Below, piece by piece: positions 1 through 6,172 of a stretch of DNA of 9,867 nucleotides. The notes beneath the pieces were generated by a model. The model did no database searches, was not told the origin of the DNA, and saw nothing but the letters and a program-made list of their open reading frames with translations. Position 1 is the stretch's first letter. Each line of letters begins with the position of its first letter. This DNA is from T3Sed10-241 sp036796255 (GTDB taxonomy: Bacteria; Bacteroidota; Bacteroidia; Flavobacteriales_D; Cryomorphaceae). The DNA is taken from assembly GCA_036796255.1 (NCBI GenBank), contig DAIRDH010000091.1, positions 1 through 9,867 of the forward strand, in the 5' to 3' direction. Both the position numbers and the translations under genes were made by a program.

Positions 1-66
1 CTGCAGGGAGGTTCCCAGAAACACAAATAGGGATAGGGCAATAAAATTAAGTTTGGTTGCTTTCAT
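1..66 (-). CDS. N-terminal fragment of an exported protein (signal peptide only)
   Basis: Reading the minus strand from an ATG at 66-64 gives 22 codons that run off the window edge. The peptide begins MKATKLNF and continues IALSLFVFLGTSLQ. This is a classic Sec signal peptide: a basic n-region (Lys2, Lys5), a hydrophobic core and small residues near the expected cleavage region. No mature sequence is visible, so the function cannot be named beyond an exported or lipid-anchored product. A perfect Bacteroidota-type promoter lies 42-71 bases upstream on the same strand, which strongly supports a real gene start here. The gene is divergent from prmC. It is partial only because the window ends. 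Confidence 0.7.
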   Translation of the reverse strand, partial: MKATKLNFIALSLFVFLGTSLQ

Positions 67-107
67 AGCATTTGGATTATGTGGTGGATAATTTTTTGTT
101 CTTTCCC

Positions 108-137
108 CAAACATAGCATGAAAACCTTTAAATACAA
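108..137 (-). promoter_or_regulatory. Bacteroidota sigma-A-type promoter for the leftward exported-protein gene
   Basis: Read on the minus strand, TTG (137-135) is followed by exactly 19 bases and then TATGTTTG (115-108). This matches the Bacteroidota -33/-7 consensus TTG-N19-TAnnTTTG at every fixed position. A transcript would start near position 102, leaving a leader of roughly 35 bases before the ATG at 66. The match is seen directly; promoter activity is inferred. Confidence 0.7.
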
Positions 138-260
138 TGGGCAGTTTATGTTCCAAAAGCGGGTAGTTTGTCGTGTTAATTCTTGAAATGGTCGCAAAAA
201 ATTAGACATCGTGTCATTTTAACACAAGTTATGAATGTAGCGGTTTAAGGGGGTTTTGTG

Positions 261-290
261 CTCTCTCTCTCACTCTCTCTCTCTCTCTCT
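261..290. repeat. CT dinucleotide microsatellite with one interruption
   Basis: The tract reads as five CT units (261-270), one CA (271-272), then nine CT units (273-290). It is non-coding and lies between the two divergent genes, about 120 bases beyond the leftward promoter and about 270 bases before prmC. Long dinucleotide tracts are uncommon in bacteria and can change length by polymerase slippage. Its distance from both likely promoters makes a direct promoter-spacing switch unlikely. Confidence 0.9.
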
Positions 291-515
291 ACCGATAAAA
301 CTAGCAGTGCGCGGCAATCGTTTTACAAAAACTTAACAATTTAGTAACATTTAAAAACCGTTTTGCACAAGGCCCAGACATTGCGCAATGCATCCCTGAG
401 AGATCTTGATCAATAAAGCTACTTTCTACCCGCTCAGAAAGAAATTGACAGGCTCACAATTCCAGCACTACCAAACCCTGTCCAAACCCCCTTGCGCATA
501 AAAATCTGGAATCGC

Positions 516-547
516 TTTGATGCCCACCCCGCTTTGGGCTAATTTTA
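516..547 (+). promoter_or_regulatory. Possible promoter for the prmC-ligA-dapA operon
   Basis: TTTG (516-519) is followed after 20 bases by TAATTTTA (540-547), close to the Bacteroidota TTG / TAnnTTTG pattern but with a mismatch in the last base. A start near 553-555 would give a very short leader before the prmC ATG at 563. A second, weaker pairing is TTG 492-494 with TCGCTTTG 512-519, spaced by 17 bases. Either is tentative, and transcription could begin elsewhere in this gap. Confidence 0.3.
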
Positions 548-562
548 CCCCAACAATCAGGT

Positions 563-1429
563 ATGACCCACAGCAATTTTGAGAATGTGGCAAGAACAGC
601 CGCGTATTTCCGTTCTGAACTTCAGGGAATGTATCCCTCAAGGGAAATTGATCAATTTATCTCCATGACCTTCGAAGCAGTGATGAACATGGGCAAGGTG
701 GCAGTGATGGTCAATGGCAGCGCTGGCATCGACAGCGAGCAGCAGGCGCAATTTGAAAAGATACTCGCCGGGCTCAAGCGCGAAGAGCCCATTCAATACC
801 TCCTGGGCAAGACCATCTTTTATGAACTGCCATTTTTGGTCAATCCCGCTGTGCTGATACCCCGGCCAGAAACGGAAGAACTCGTGCAATGGATACTGCA
901 GGACAATCCTCCTACCGAGGCGGCTGTAATGGATTTGGGAACTGGGTCGGGCTGCATCGCCATTGCGCTGAAGCACCATTTGCGGAAAGCATCGGTATCG
1001 GCCATAGATAGCAGCGTGGCCGCGCTGAATGTGGCCACAAAAAATGCGGAATTAAACGGGCTGAAAGTCAATTTTTTTCAATTTGACATCCTCGAGCAGG
1101 AGAGTTTTGGTTTTGCCGATTTTGACATTATGGTGAGCAATCCGCCTTACGTGACACCCGGCGAAATGAAGGCCATGCACAAAAACGTACTTGACCACGA
1201 ACCCCACGGCGCCCTTTTTGCCCCTGAAGAAAACCCCCTCATATTTTACCGCCGCATTGTCGACCTCGCCGATGGACACCTGAAGCGCGGTGGTAAACTG
1301 TATTTTGAAATCAACCAGGCTTTTGGACCGGATATTGTTCAGCTGCTCCAGGACCGAGGTTATACAGGGGTCAAACTCCGCAAAGACCTCAATGACAATG
1401 ACCGAATGATTCGCGCGATAAGGCCTTGA
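563..1429 (+). CDS. prmC: Peptide chain release factor N5-glutamine methyltransferase PrmC
   Basis: PrmC (HemK) is a cytosolic enzyme that uses S-adenosylmethionine to methylate the glutamine of the GGQ motif in release factors RF1 and RF2, which improves translation termination. The 288-residue product has the expected layout. A helical N-terminal substrate-recognition domain spans about 1-75. The conserved PRPETEEL segment is at 100-107, the SAM-binding glycine loop DLGTGSG at 124-130, and the catalytic NPPY at 193-196, which binds the target glutamine. Length is normal for the family. The ATG at 563 is the only start that keeps the whole N-terminal domain; no clear Shine-Dalgarno precedes it, as is common in Bacteroidota. 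It is the first gene of the row, and its TGA overlaps the next gene's start. Conserved motifs look intact. Confidence 0.95.
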   Translation: MTHSNFENVARTAAYFRSELQGMYPSREIDQFISMTFEAVMNMGKVAVMVNGSAGIDSEQQAQFEKILAGLKREEPIQYLLGKTIFYELPFLVNPAVLIPRPETEELVQWILQDNPPTEAAVMDLGTGSGCIAIALKHHLRKASVSAIDSSVAALNVATKNAELNGLKVNFFQFDILEQESFGFADFDIMVSNPPYVTPGEMKAMHKNVLDHEPHGALFAPEENPLIFYRRIVDLADGHLKRGGKLYFEINQAFGPDIVQLLQDRGYTGVKLRKDLNDNDRMIRAIRP

Positions 1430-2100
1430 AATATCTGATTTACATAATTTTTGTACTGCTTCCATTCATGGCCAGTGCCCAGTTTGGCCAGGGTGACAGC
1501 GTGAAGTTGATCAATGGCATGCGGCAGCTCGAGCCTTACCAAAACAAGCTCAAGCCCGATATCGGTTTGGACAGCCGCCGCACTTTTCTTCAGAGCCAGT
1601 GGATAGCCGTGGGCGGGGTGATATTGGGCGCAGAGTATCGGCGCATACACCGCCTGGGCATTGGTTTCTACTTTTTCAATAACAGGCTTTTTAGCCGCGA
1701 TTTCAACTTCCCGATCGCCGCCGACCTGGTGGAATACGATTTTGGCTACAGCGCCCTCTATTACGAAAGGGTCATTTACTTCGACCGCAAATGGGAATTT
1801 GCCGCGAGCCTGCAGGCCGGCGGGGGCAAGGTAGGCGTGTATTACAACCCCGGAGGGCTAAATGAGCGCGTGCTTCACACTGAATTGCCTTTCAGCACGG
1901 CTGAACTTGCCGTGTATGGCAATTACAACATTCTGTATTGGCTGGGCCTTGGTGCCGGTGTGGGTTACCGCGGCGTGGCGGGACTTGGCGGCGAACTGGC
2001 AGAGTCGTTCAACGGGCCCGTGGTGGTGTTCAATGTTCAATTGAAATTGACTAAACTCGCACGTTCATTCTTTGATCCCGAAGCCAAACATGAATACTGA
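1426..2100 (+). CDS. Exported outer-membrane beta-barrel-like protein, TTG start
   Basis: I do not recognise a named family. The 224-residue product begins with a clear Sec signal peptide (KYLIYIIFVLLPFMASAQ, residues 2-19), with probable cleavage after Ala18. The mature part is rich in glycine and alternating aromatic and hydrophobic residues, for example GIGFYFFNN, EFAASLQAGGG and YWLGLGAGVGYRG. This pattern suggests amphipathic strands of a small outer-membrane beta-barrel. The start must be the TTG at 1426, which overlaps the prmC TGA as TTGA. The next in-frame ATG is codon 15 and would destroy the signal peptide. The 3' end overlaps the ligA start by 11 bases. Its place between prmC and ligA says little about function; expression is probably tied to both neighbours. 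The export call is firm and the barrel fold is inferred. Confidence 0.8.
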   Translation: MKYLIYIIFVLLPFMASAQFGQGDSVKLINGMRQLEPYQNKLKPDIGLDSRRTFLQSQWIAVGGVILGAEYRRIHRLGIGFYFFNNRLFSRDFNFPIAADLVEYDFGYSALYYERVIYFDRKWEFAASLQAGGGKVGVYYNPGGLNERVLHTELPFSTAELAVYGNYNILYWLGLGAGVGYRGVAGLGGELAESFNGPVVVFNVQLKLTKLARSFFDPEAKHEY

Positions 2101-4111
2101 GCAAGCCGCCCTGCGCATCAAGCAATTGCGCGAATCACTGCACGAGCACAACTACAAGTACTATGTGGAAAATGCTCCGGTGATCAGTGATTTTGATTTT
2201 GACATGCTGCTCAAAGAGCTTCAAAAGCTCGAGCAGCAATTTCCACAATTCGAAGATGCCAATTCGCCCACCAAGCGCGTGGGGGGCGACATCACCGGCA
2301 AATTTGCCAAAGTGCGCCACACCTACCCCATGCTCTCACTCTCCAATGCCTACAGCATAGACGAGATCAGGGAATGGGCTGAGCGCGTGGCCAAAGGCAC
2401 CAATAAGGAAGTGAATTACGTATGCGAGCTCAAGTACGACGGTGTGGCCATTGGCATCACCTATGAGGGGGGACGCCTCACCCGTGCAGTGACCCGTGGC
2501 GATGGTGAAGTGGGTGAAGACGTTACCGCAAATGTGAAAACCATTGCGAGTATACCACTGCAGCTGAGGGGCAATTACCCTGGAAATTTCGAAATACGTG
2601 GCGAGATTTTCATGCCGCGCGAAGTCTTTGTGCAGATGAATGCTGACAGGGTAGAGGCCGGCGAAGAGGCCTACATGAACCCGCGCAATACAGCATCCGG
2701 CACCCTGAAGTTGCAAGACTCAGCCGTGGTAGCCACGCGCAAGCTCGACTGCATGCTCTATGGCCTTTATGGTGAGGATTTACCCGCCAGCGATCATTTT
2801 GGCAATGTACACGCTGCCGCCAAATGGGGCTTTAAAGGGCCCTCGGAACGCGAGAGGCAAATAGCCCTTGTAGACAATATTGAAGGCATTGAAGGCTTTA
2901 TCGCCAAATGGGAAGATGCCCGCCACAACCTGCCATTCGACATTGACGGCGTGGTGATCAAGGTGAATGGCTATGACGCACAGCGCGACCTCGGCTTCAC
3001 CGCCAAATCGCCCCGCTGGGCCATTGCCTACAAGTTTAAAGCCGAGCAGGTATCGACACTGCTGCAGGAAGTGACCTATCAGGTAGGGCGCACCGGGGCC
3101 ATCACCCCAGTGGCCAACCTTAAGCCCGTATTGCTTGCGGGCACTACGGTAAAAAGGGCTTCGCTGCACAACGCCGATCAGATCGAACGGCTCGACATCC
3201 GCGAAGGCGACACCGTATTTGTGGAAAAAGGAGGTGAGATTATCCCCAAAGTGATAGGTGTCGATTTCACAAAGCGTTCCGCTGATAGCATGGCTTTCGT
3301 GTATGCCAGCCAATGCCCGGAGTGTGCAACGCCGCTGCTGCGCCACGAGGGCGAGGCCCAGCACTACTGCCCCAATGCCCAGGGCTGCCCGCCGCAGATC
3401 AAGGGCCGCATCGAGCATTTTATTTCCCGAAAGGCCATGAACATCGACGGGCTGGGGGTGGAAACCGTATCACAGCTTTACGAGGAGGGCCTGATCAAGG
3501 ATATGGCCGATCTTTACGACCTCAGCAAGGAACAGCTGCTCCCACTGGAACGCATGGCTGAGAAGTCAGCCCAAAACCTGCTCGAGGGCCTCGAAGCCTC
3601 GCGCAAAGTCCCTTTTGAGCGGGTGCTTTTCGCACTCGGTATTCGCTTCGTAGGCGAAACCGTGGCCAAAAAGCTCGCCAGGGCTTTTGACAATATCGAT
3701 GCCATTGCCAGTGCCTCGATGGAGGCGCTGATGGCCGTTGATGAAATAGGCGAGCGCATCGCCGCTTCAGTGATTGACTTTTTCGCAGTCGAGGCCAACC
3801 GCCTGATGGTGGAGCGGCTGAAAAATGCCGGATTGCAATTTGTGCTCGAGAAGCGCGAAACAGAAACTTTGAGCAATACCCTTGAGGGAAAGTCGCTTGT
3901 GGTAAGCGGTGTGTTCGAAAAAGTATCGCGCGATGAAATCAAGGCCCTGATCGAAAGCCACGGCGGCAAGGTGCTTGGGGCCGTCTCCGGAAATACTGAT
4001 TACCTTGTGGCCGGAGATAAAATGGGCCCCAGCAAATTGAAAAAAGCCGAGAGCCTGGGCGTCAAAATCATCTCTGAAGATGCATTTTTGCAAATGATAC
4101 AAGGCACATGA
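2090..4111 (+). CDS. ligA: NAD-dependent DNA ligase LigA
   Basis: LigA seals nicks in DNA during replication and repair using NAD+ as AMP donor. From the ATG at 2090 the product is 673 residues, normal for the family. The adenylation domain holds the catalytic Lys115 in KYDG, the same number as in E. coli. It also has FEIRGE, DIDGVVIK (284-291) and the AIAYKF lysine at 315. An OB-fold follows. A four-cysteine zinc finger (Cys409, 412, 427, 433) comes next, then helix-hairpin-helix repeats (including GLGVETVSQLYEEG, LGIRFVGETVAKKL and VDEIGERIAASV) and a C-terminal BRCT domain (from about residue 595, GKSLVVSGVF onward). A TTG at 2072 would add six residues, but the ATG restores family numbering and is preferred. 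It overlaps the upstream gene by 11 bases and the downstream gene by 4 (ATGA). All key residues are present. Confidence 0.97.
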   Translation: MNTEQAALRIKQLRESLHEHNYKYYVENAPVISDFDFDMLLKELQKLEQQFPQFEDANSPTKRVGGDITGKFAKVRHTYPMLSLSNAYSIDEIREWAERVAKGTNKEVNYVCELKYDGVAIGITYEGGRLTRAVTRGDGEVGEDVTANVKTIASIPLQLRGNYPGNFEIRGEIFMPREVFVQMNADRVEAGEEAYMNPRNTASGTLKLQDSAVVATRKLDCMLYGLYGEDLPASDHFGNVHAAAKWGFKGPSERERQIALVDNIEGIEGFIAKWEDARHNLPFDIDGVVIKVNGYDAQRDLGFTAKSPRWAIAYKFKAEQVSTLLQEVTYQVGRTGAITPVANLKPVLLAGTTVKRASLHNADQIERLDIREGDTVFVEKGGEIIPKVIGVDFTKRSADSMAFVYASQCPECATPLLRHEGEAQHYCPNAQGCPPQIKGRIEHFISRKAMNIDGLGVETVSQLYEEGLIKDMADLYDLSKEQLLPLERMAEKSAQNLLEGLEASRKVPFERVLFALGIRFVGETVAKKLARAFDNIDAIASASMEALMAVDEIGERIAASVIDFFAVEANRLMVERLKNAGLQFVLEKRETETLSNTLEGKSLVVSGVFEKVSRDEIKALIESHGGKVLGAVSGNTDYLVAGDKMGPSKLKKAESLGVKIISEDAFLQMIQGT

Positions 4112-4674
4112 AGTTTTTGAACGACATCAAATGCATGCTTGGCGAGCGCAAGCTGAAGCGAAAAGAAGAGCCAAAGCGAAAACCAGCTGTGGCAAATTTC
4201 GGCCGGGCCAAAAGTGTGGGAATTCTATACCGCGAAAAAGGAGAGGGGTTTTTCATCCTGGTGAAGCAGTATGTGAAATACCTAAAGGCCGAGCAGGGCA
4301 TACGCGACGTACTCGCACTTGCATACATTGACGACCACAAAGCCGTACCTCATTATCACCTGCACCGCCTGCGCTATGATTATTTCACAGACAAGGAGCT
4401 GAGCTTTTTCATGGAGCCGGTTTGTGAGCAGGTAAATACCTTCATTGCCAATGATTTCGATATTTTAATCGATTTAGAAAAGCACCCATCATTGCCCATG
4501 CGCTTCGTACTGCAGGCCAGCCAGGCCCGATTTAAGGTGGGTTATTACGCTGAGCAATTTGAATATCTCTATGACATGATGCTCAAAACGGGCGAACAAG
4601 CTACCTTTGACCAGTACATTCAGCAAGTAAATCACTACCTCAATATCATCGATACCCATGATGCAAGAGCTTAA
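4108..4674 (+). CDS. DUF6913-like cytosolic protein of unknown function
   Basis: The 188-residue product has no signal peptide or membrane segment. It starts with a strongly basic stretch (KLKRKEEPKRKP, about residues 15-26), followed by a mixed alpha/beta body with motifs such as GRAKSVGILY, FDILIDLEKHPSLP and ARFKVGYYAEQFEYLYDMML. It resembles the DUF6913 family, which I recall from Bacteroidota near ligA and dapA; no function is established to my knowledge. The ATG overlaps the ligA TGA as ATGA, and the 3' end runs 14-17 bases into dapA. Translation is therefore probably coupled to both. A basic N-terminus could suggest nucleic-acid binding, but no catalytic motif is visible and I do not assign a role. 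The gene is real; the family name is fairly likely. Confidence 0.85.
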   Translation: MKFLNDIKCMLGERKLKRKEEPKRKPAVANFGRAKSVGILYREKGEGFFILVKQYVKYLKAEQGIRDVLALAYIDDHKAVPHYHLHRLRYDYFTDKELSFFMEPVCEQVNTFIANDFDILIDLEKHPSLPMRFVLQASQARFKVGYYAEQFEYLYDMMLKTGEQATFDQYIQQVNHYLNIIDTHDARA

Positions 4675-5542
4675 GGGCATGGGCGTGGCAATGGTCACCC
4701 CATTTTCAGAAAATGGCAATGTAGATTACGCAGGCCTCGAGCGCCTCATCAAGCACCTGCATCGCGGGGCTGATTACCTCGTGGTGATGGGTACCACGGG
4801 CGAGTCGGCTACTTTGAATGAGGGGGAGAAAGAGGCCATTCTCGACTTCACCATCGAGATCAATGCGGGCAAGTTGCCCATTGTTTACGGCATAGGAGGC
4901 AATGACACGCGGGCTGTGGCCAATGCCATGAAAACTTTCAAGACCAAAGGGGTTGTGGCTTTCTTGTCGGTAAGTCCGCATTACAACAAGCCTTCGCAAG
5001 AGGGCATTTACCGCCACTACATGGCCTTGAGTGATGCCACACCCTTGCCCATCATTGCTTACAATGTACCGGGCCGCACAGGCAGCAACATCCTTCCTGA
5101 CACCGTATTGCGGATCGCTACCGATGCCAAGAAAGTGGTTGCCATCAAAGAAGCCGCAGGCAGCATTGAGCAGGTGATGCACCTCGCGCGCATTCTGCCC
5201 GCACATTTTGGCCTGATCAGCGGCGATGACTCATTGGTACTGCCCCACATGGCCTGCGGAGGCCACGGCGTGATATCGGTGGTGGGCAATGCCTATCCCA
5301 AGCGCTTTGGTGATGTGGTGCGCCTTGCGGCAAATGGCGACTGGAATGGCGCCCGCGAGATGCACTACCGCATACTGCCCCTTATCGGCGACTTGTTCAA
5401 AGAAGGCAATCCCGGAGGCATCAAGCTAGTGCTGAGGCACATGGGTATATGTGGCAACCAGGTGCGCCTGCCCCTCGCAGCGGTATCAAAAGAGCTCAGC
5501 GATTTGCTCTACCGCCACGTGGCTGAGATAGGGGAGGTGTAA
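4658..5542 (+). CDS. dapA: 4-hydroxy-tetrahydrodipicolinate synthase DapA
   Basis: DapA condenses pyruvate with aspartate semialdehyde, the committed step to diaminopimelate (peptidoglycan cross-links) and lysine. The 294-residue TIM barrel shows the full catalytic set: GTTGES at 45-50 with the triad threonine (Thr46), Tyr109 in SPHYNKP, Tyr135 and Arg140 in YNVPGRTG, and the Schiff-base Lys164 in VAIKEAAG. Length is typical. Two adjacent ATGs (4658 and 4661) could start it; the second gives the common MxELKG opening, and the choice changes one residue. Either start lies inside the end of the upstream gene, so translation is probably coupled. Compared with E. coli DapA, several lysine-feedback residues are replaced (His53 to Glu, His56 to Lys, Glu84 to Ala, Tyr106 to His), so the enzyme may not be inhibited by lysine. 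Catalytic function is confident; the regulatory point is inference. Confidence 0.96.
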   Translation: MMQELKGMGVAMVTPFSENGNVDYAGLERLIKHLHRGADYLVVMGTTGESATLNEGEKEAILDFTIEINAGKLPIVYGIGGNDTRAVANAMKTFKTKGVVAFLSVSPHYNKPSQEGIYRHYMALSDATPLPIIAYNVPGRTGSNILPDTVLRIATDAKKVVAIKEAAGSIEQVMHLARILPAHFGLISGDDSLVLPHMACGGHGVISVVGNAYPKRFGDVVRLAANGDWNGAREMHYRILPLIGDLFKEGNPGGIKLVLRHMGICGNQVRLPLAAVSKELSDLLYRHVAEIGEV

Positions 5543-5578
5543 ACAATCTTGTGCAAAGCACTATTGTAAAGCCATCAT

Positions 5579-6043
5579 ATGAAAGTATACCGCCACGACG
5601 AAAGCAATTTTTTGCCCATTCCGCTTGAACAAGCCTGGAAGTTTTTTTCCAACCCCGACAACCTCAATGAGCTTACGCCGCAGTCTATGGCCTTCGAGAA
5701 TGTCTATGCCCTCGACGCTCCGGAGGTGTATCCCGGTATGCTCATCGTGCACCGCATTTCACCATTTCCGCTCATCAAGCTCATCTGGATCACGGAAATC
5801 ACGCAAGTGGCGCACCACCTGCGGTTTGTGGATGAGCAGCGCAAAGGTCCATTTGCCCTTTGGCACCACATCCATGAGTTCAAAGCAGTAGAAGGCGGCA
5901 CCGTGGTGCGCGACTTGTTGTATTACGCCCTTCCGCTTGGTGTGCTTGGGCAGGTGGCGCATTCAGTGCAGGTAGGCGCGCAGGTGAAGTCCATTTTTGC
6001 TTTCCGCAAAAAGCGGCTTGGGGAGATTTTTTGGGGAGTTTGA
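5579..6043 (+). CDS. SRPBCC (START-like) ligand-binding family protein
   Basis: The 154-residue product has the hallmarks of the SRPBCC / polyketide-cyclase-like helix-grip fold. The N-terminal segment PIPLEQAWKFFSNPDNLNELTP (about 18-39) covers the first helices. A central beta sheet follows (LRFVDEQRKGPFALWHHIHEF). The C-terminal segment holds VVRDLLYYALPLGVLG and a long final helix (QVKSIFAFRKKRLGEIF). Homologues in many bacteria are called SRPBCC proteins or, misleadingly, cell division inhibitors; the ligand is unknown. There is no signal peptide. The ATG at 5579 is 36 bases after the dapA stop, the only non-overlapping junction in the row. The gene is probably still in the operon, but an own promoter cannot be excluded. 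No Shine-Dalgarno is evident. The fold is a good call; the specific role is unknown. Confidence 0.85.
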   Translation: MKVYRHDESNFLPIPLEQAWKFFSNPDNLNELTPQSMAFENVYALDAPEVYPGMLIVHRISPFPLIKLIWITEITQVAHHLRFVDEQRKGPFALWHHIHEFKAVEGGTVVRDLLYYALPLGVLGQVAHSVQVGAQVKSIFAFRKKRLGEIFWGV

Positions 6044-6105
6044 AGTTTCAATTGTACAGGCATTTTATAACGCTCCTTAACCGCATTTATAGAAATTGAT
6101 CAACG

Positions 6106-6138
6106 AAAAAAAGGCATGCGCAAATAGATGCGCATGCC
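6106..6138 (-). terminator. Rho-independent terminator of the giant surface gene, probably bidirectional
   Basis: A perfect 9-bp stem (GGCATGCGC 6113-6121 with GCGCATGCC 6130-6138) encloses an 8-base loop. On the minus strand it is followed directly by seven T residues (6112-6106), a textbook intrinsic terminator 35 bases beyond the TAG of the leftward gene. On the plus strand the same stem is followed after six bases by a T5 run (6145-6149), so it may also end the dapA-side operon. It lies between two convergent genes, as expected. Confidence 0.9.
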
Positions 6139-6172
6139 CCTAGATTTTTGAGCTTTCAAGTAGGATGGGTTA

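Larger units (their letters stand above)
67..562. other. Divergent intergenic region, about 500 bases, no gene seen
   Basis: I see no convincing coding sequence, tRNA or riboswitch in this stretch between two divergent genes. It holds the leftward promoter, a 7-bp inverted repeat (GTGTTAA 173-179 with TTAACAC 219-225), and a CT dinucleotide tract (261-290). It also holds a 12-mer repeated with two mismatches exactly 40 bases apart (319-330 and 359-370), a perfect 12-bp palindrome CATTGCGCAATG (379-390), and adjoining short palindromes AGATCT and TTGATCAA (401-413). A weak rightward promoter lies just before prmC. The sequence is AT-rich compared with the operon to its right. Regulatory roles for the repeats are speculative. 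Confidence 0.6.

Noticed and set aside
261..290. CRISPR or other structured repeat array
   Set aside because: The tract is a simple dinucleotide run without spacers, and no cas-like gene is in the window.
67..562. Small RNA, tRNA or riboswitch in the long intergenic gap
   Set aside because: I found no cloverleaf, no conserved riboswitch core and no terminator hairpin with a T run in this region.
2072..2090. TTG at 2072 as the ligA start
   Set aside because: The ATG at 2090 gives catalytic Lys115 exactly as in E. coli and a normal N-terminus. The extra six residues have no support.
2780..3418. Long minus-strand open frame of 212 codons inside ligA
   Set aside because: It lies entirely opposite ligA, whose frame has all catalytic motifs. 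The translation shows no recognisable domain and is a typical shadow frame of GC-rich coding DNA.
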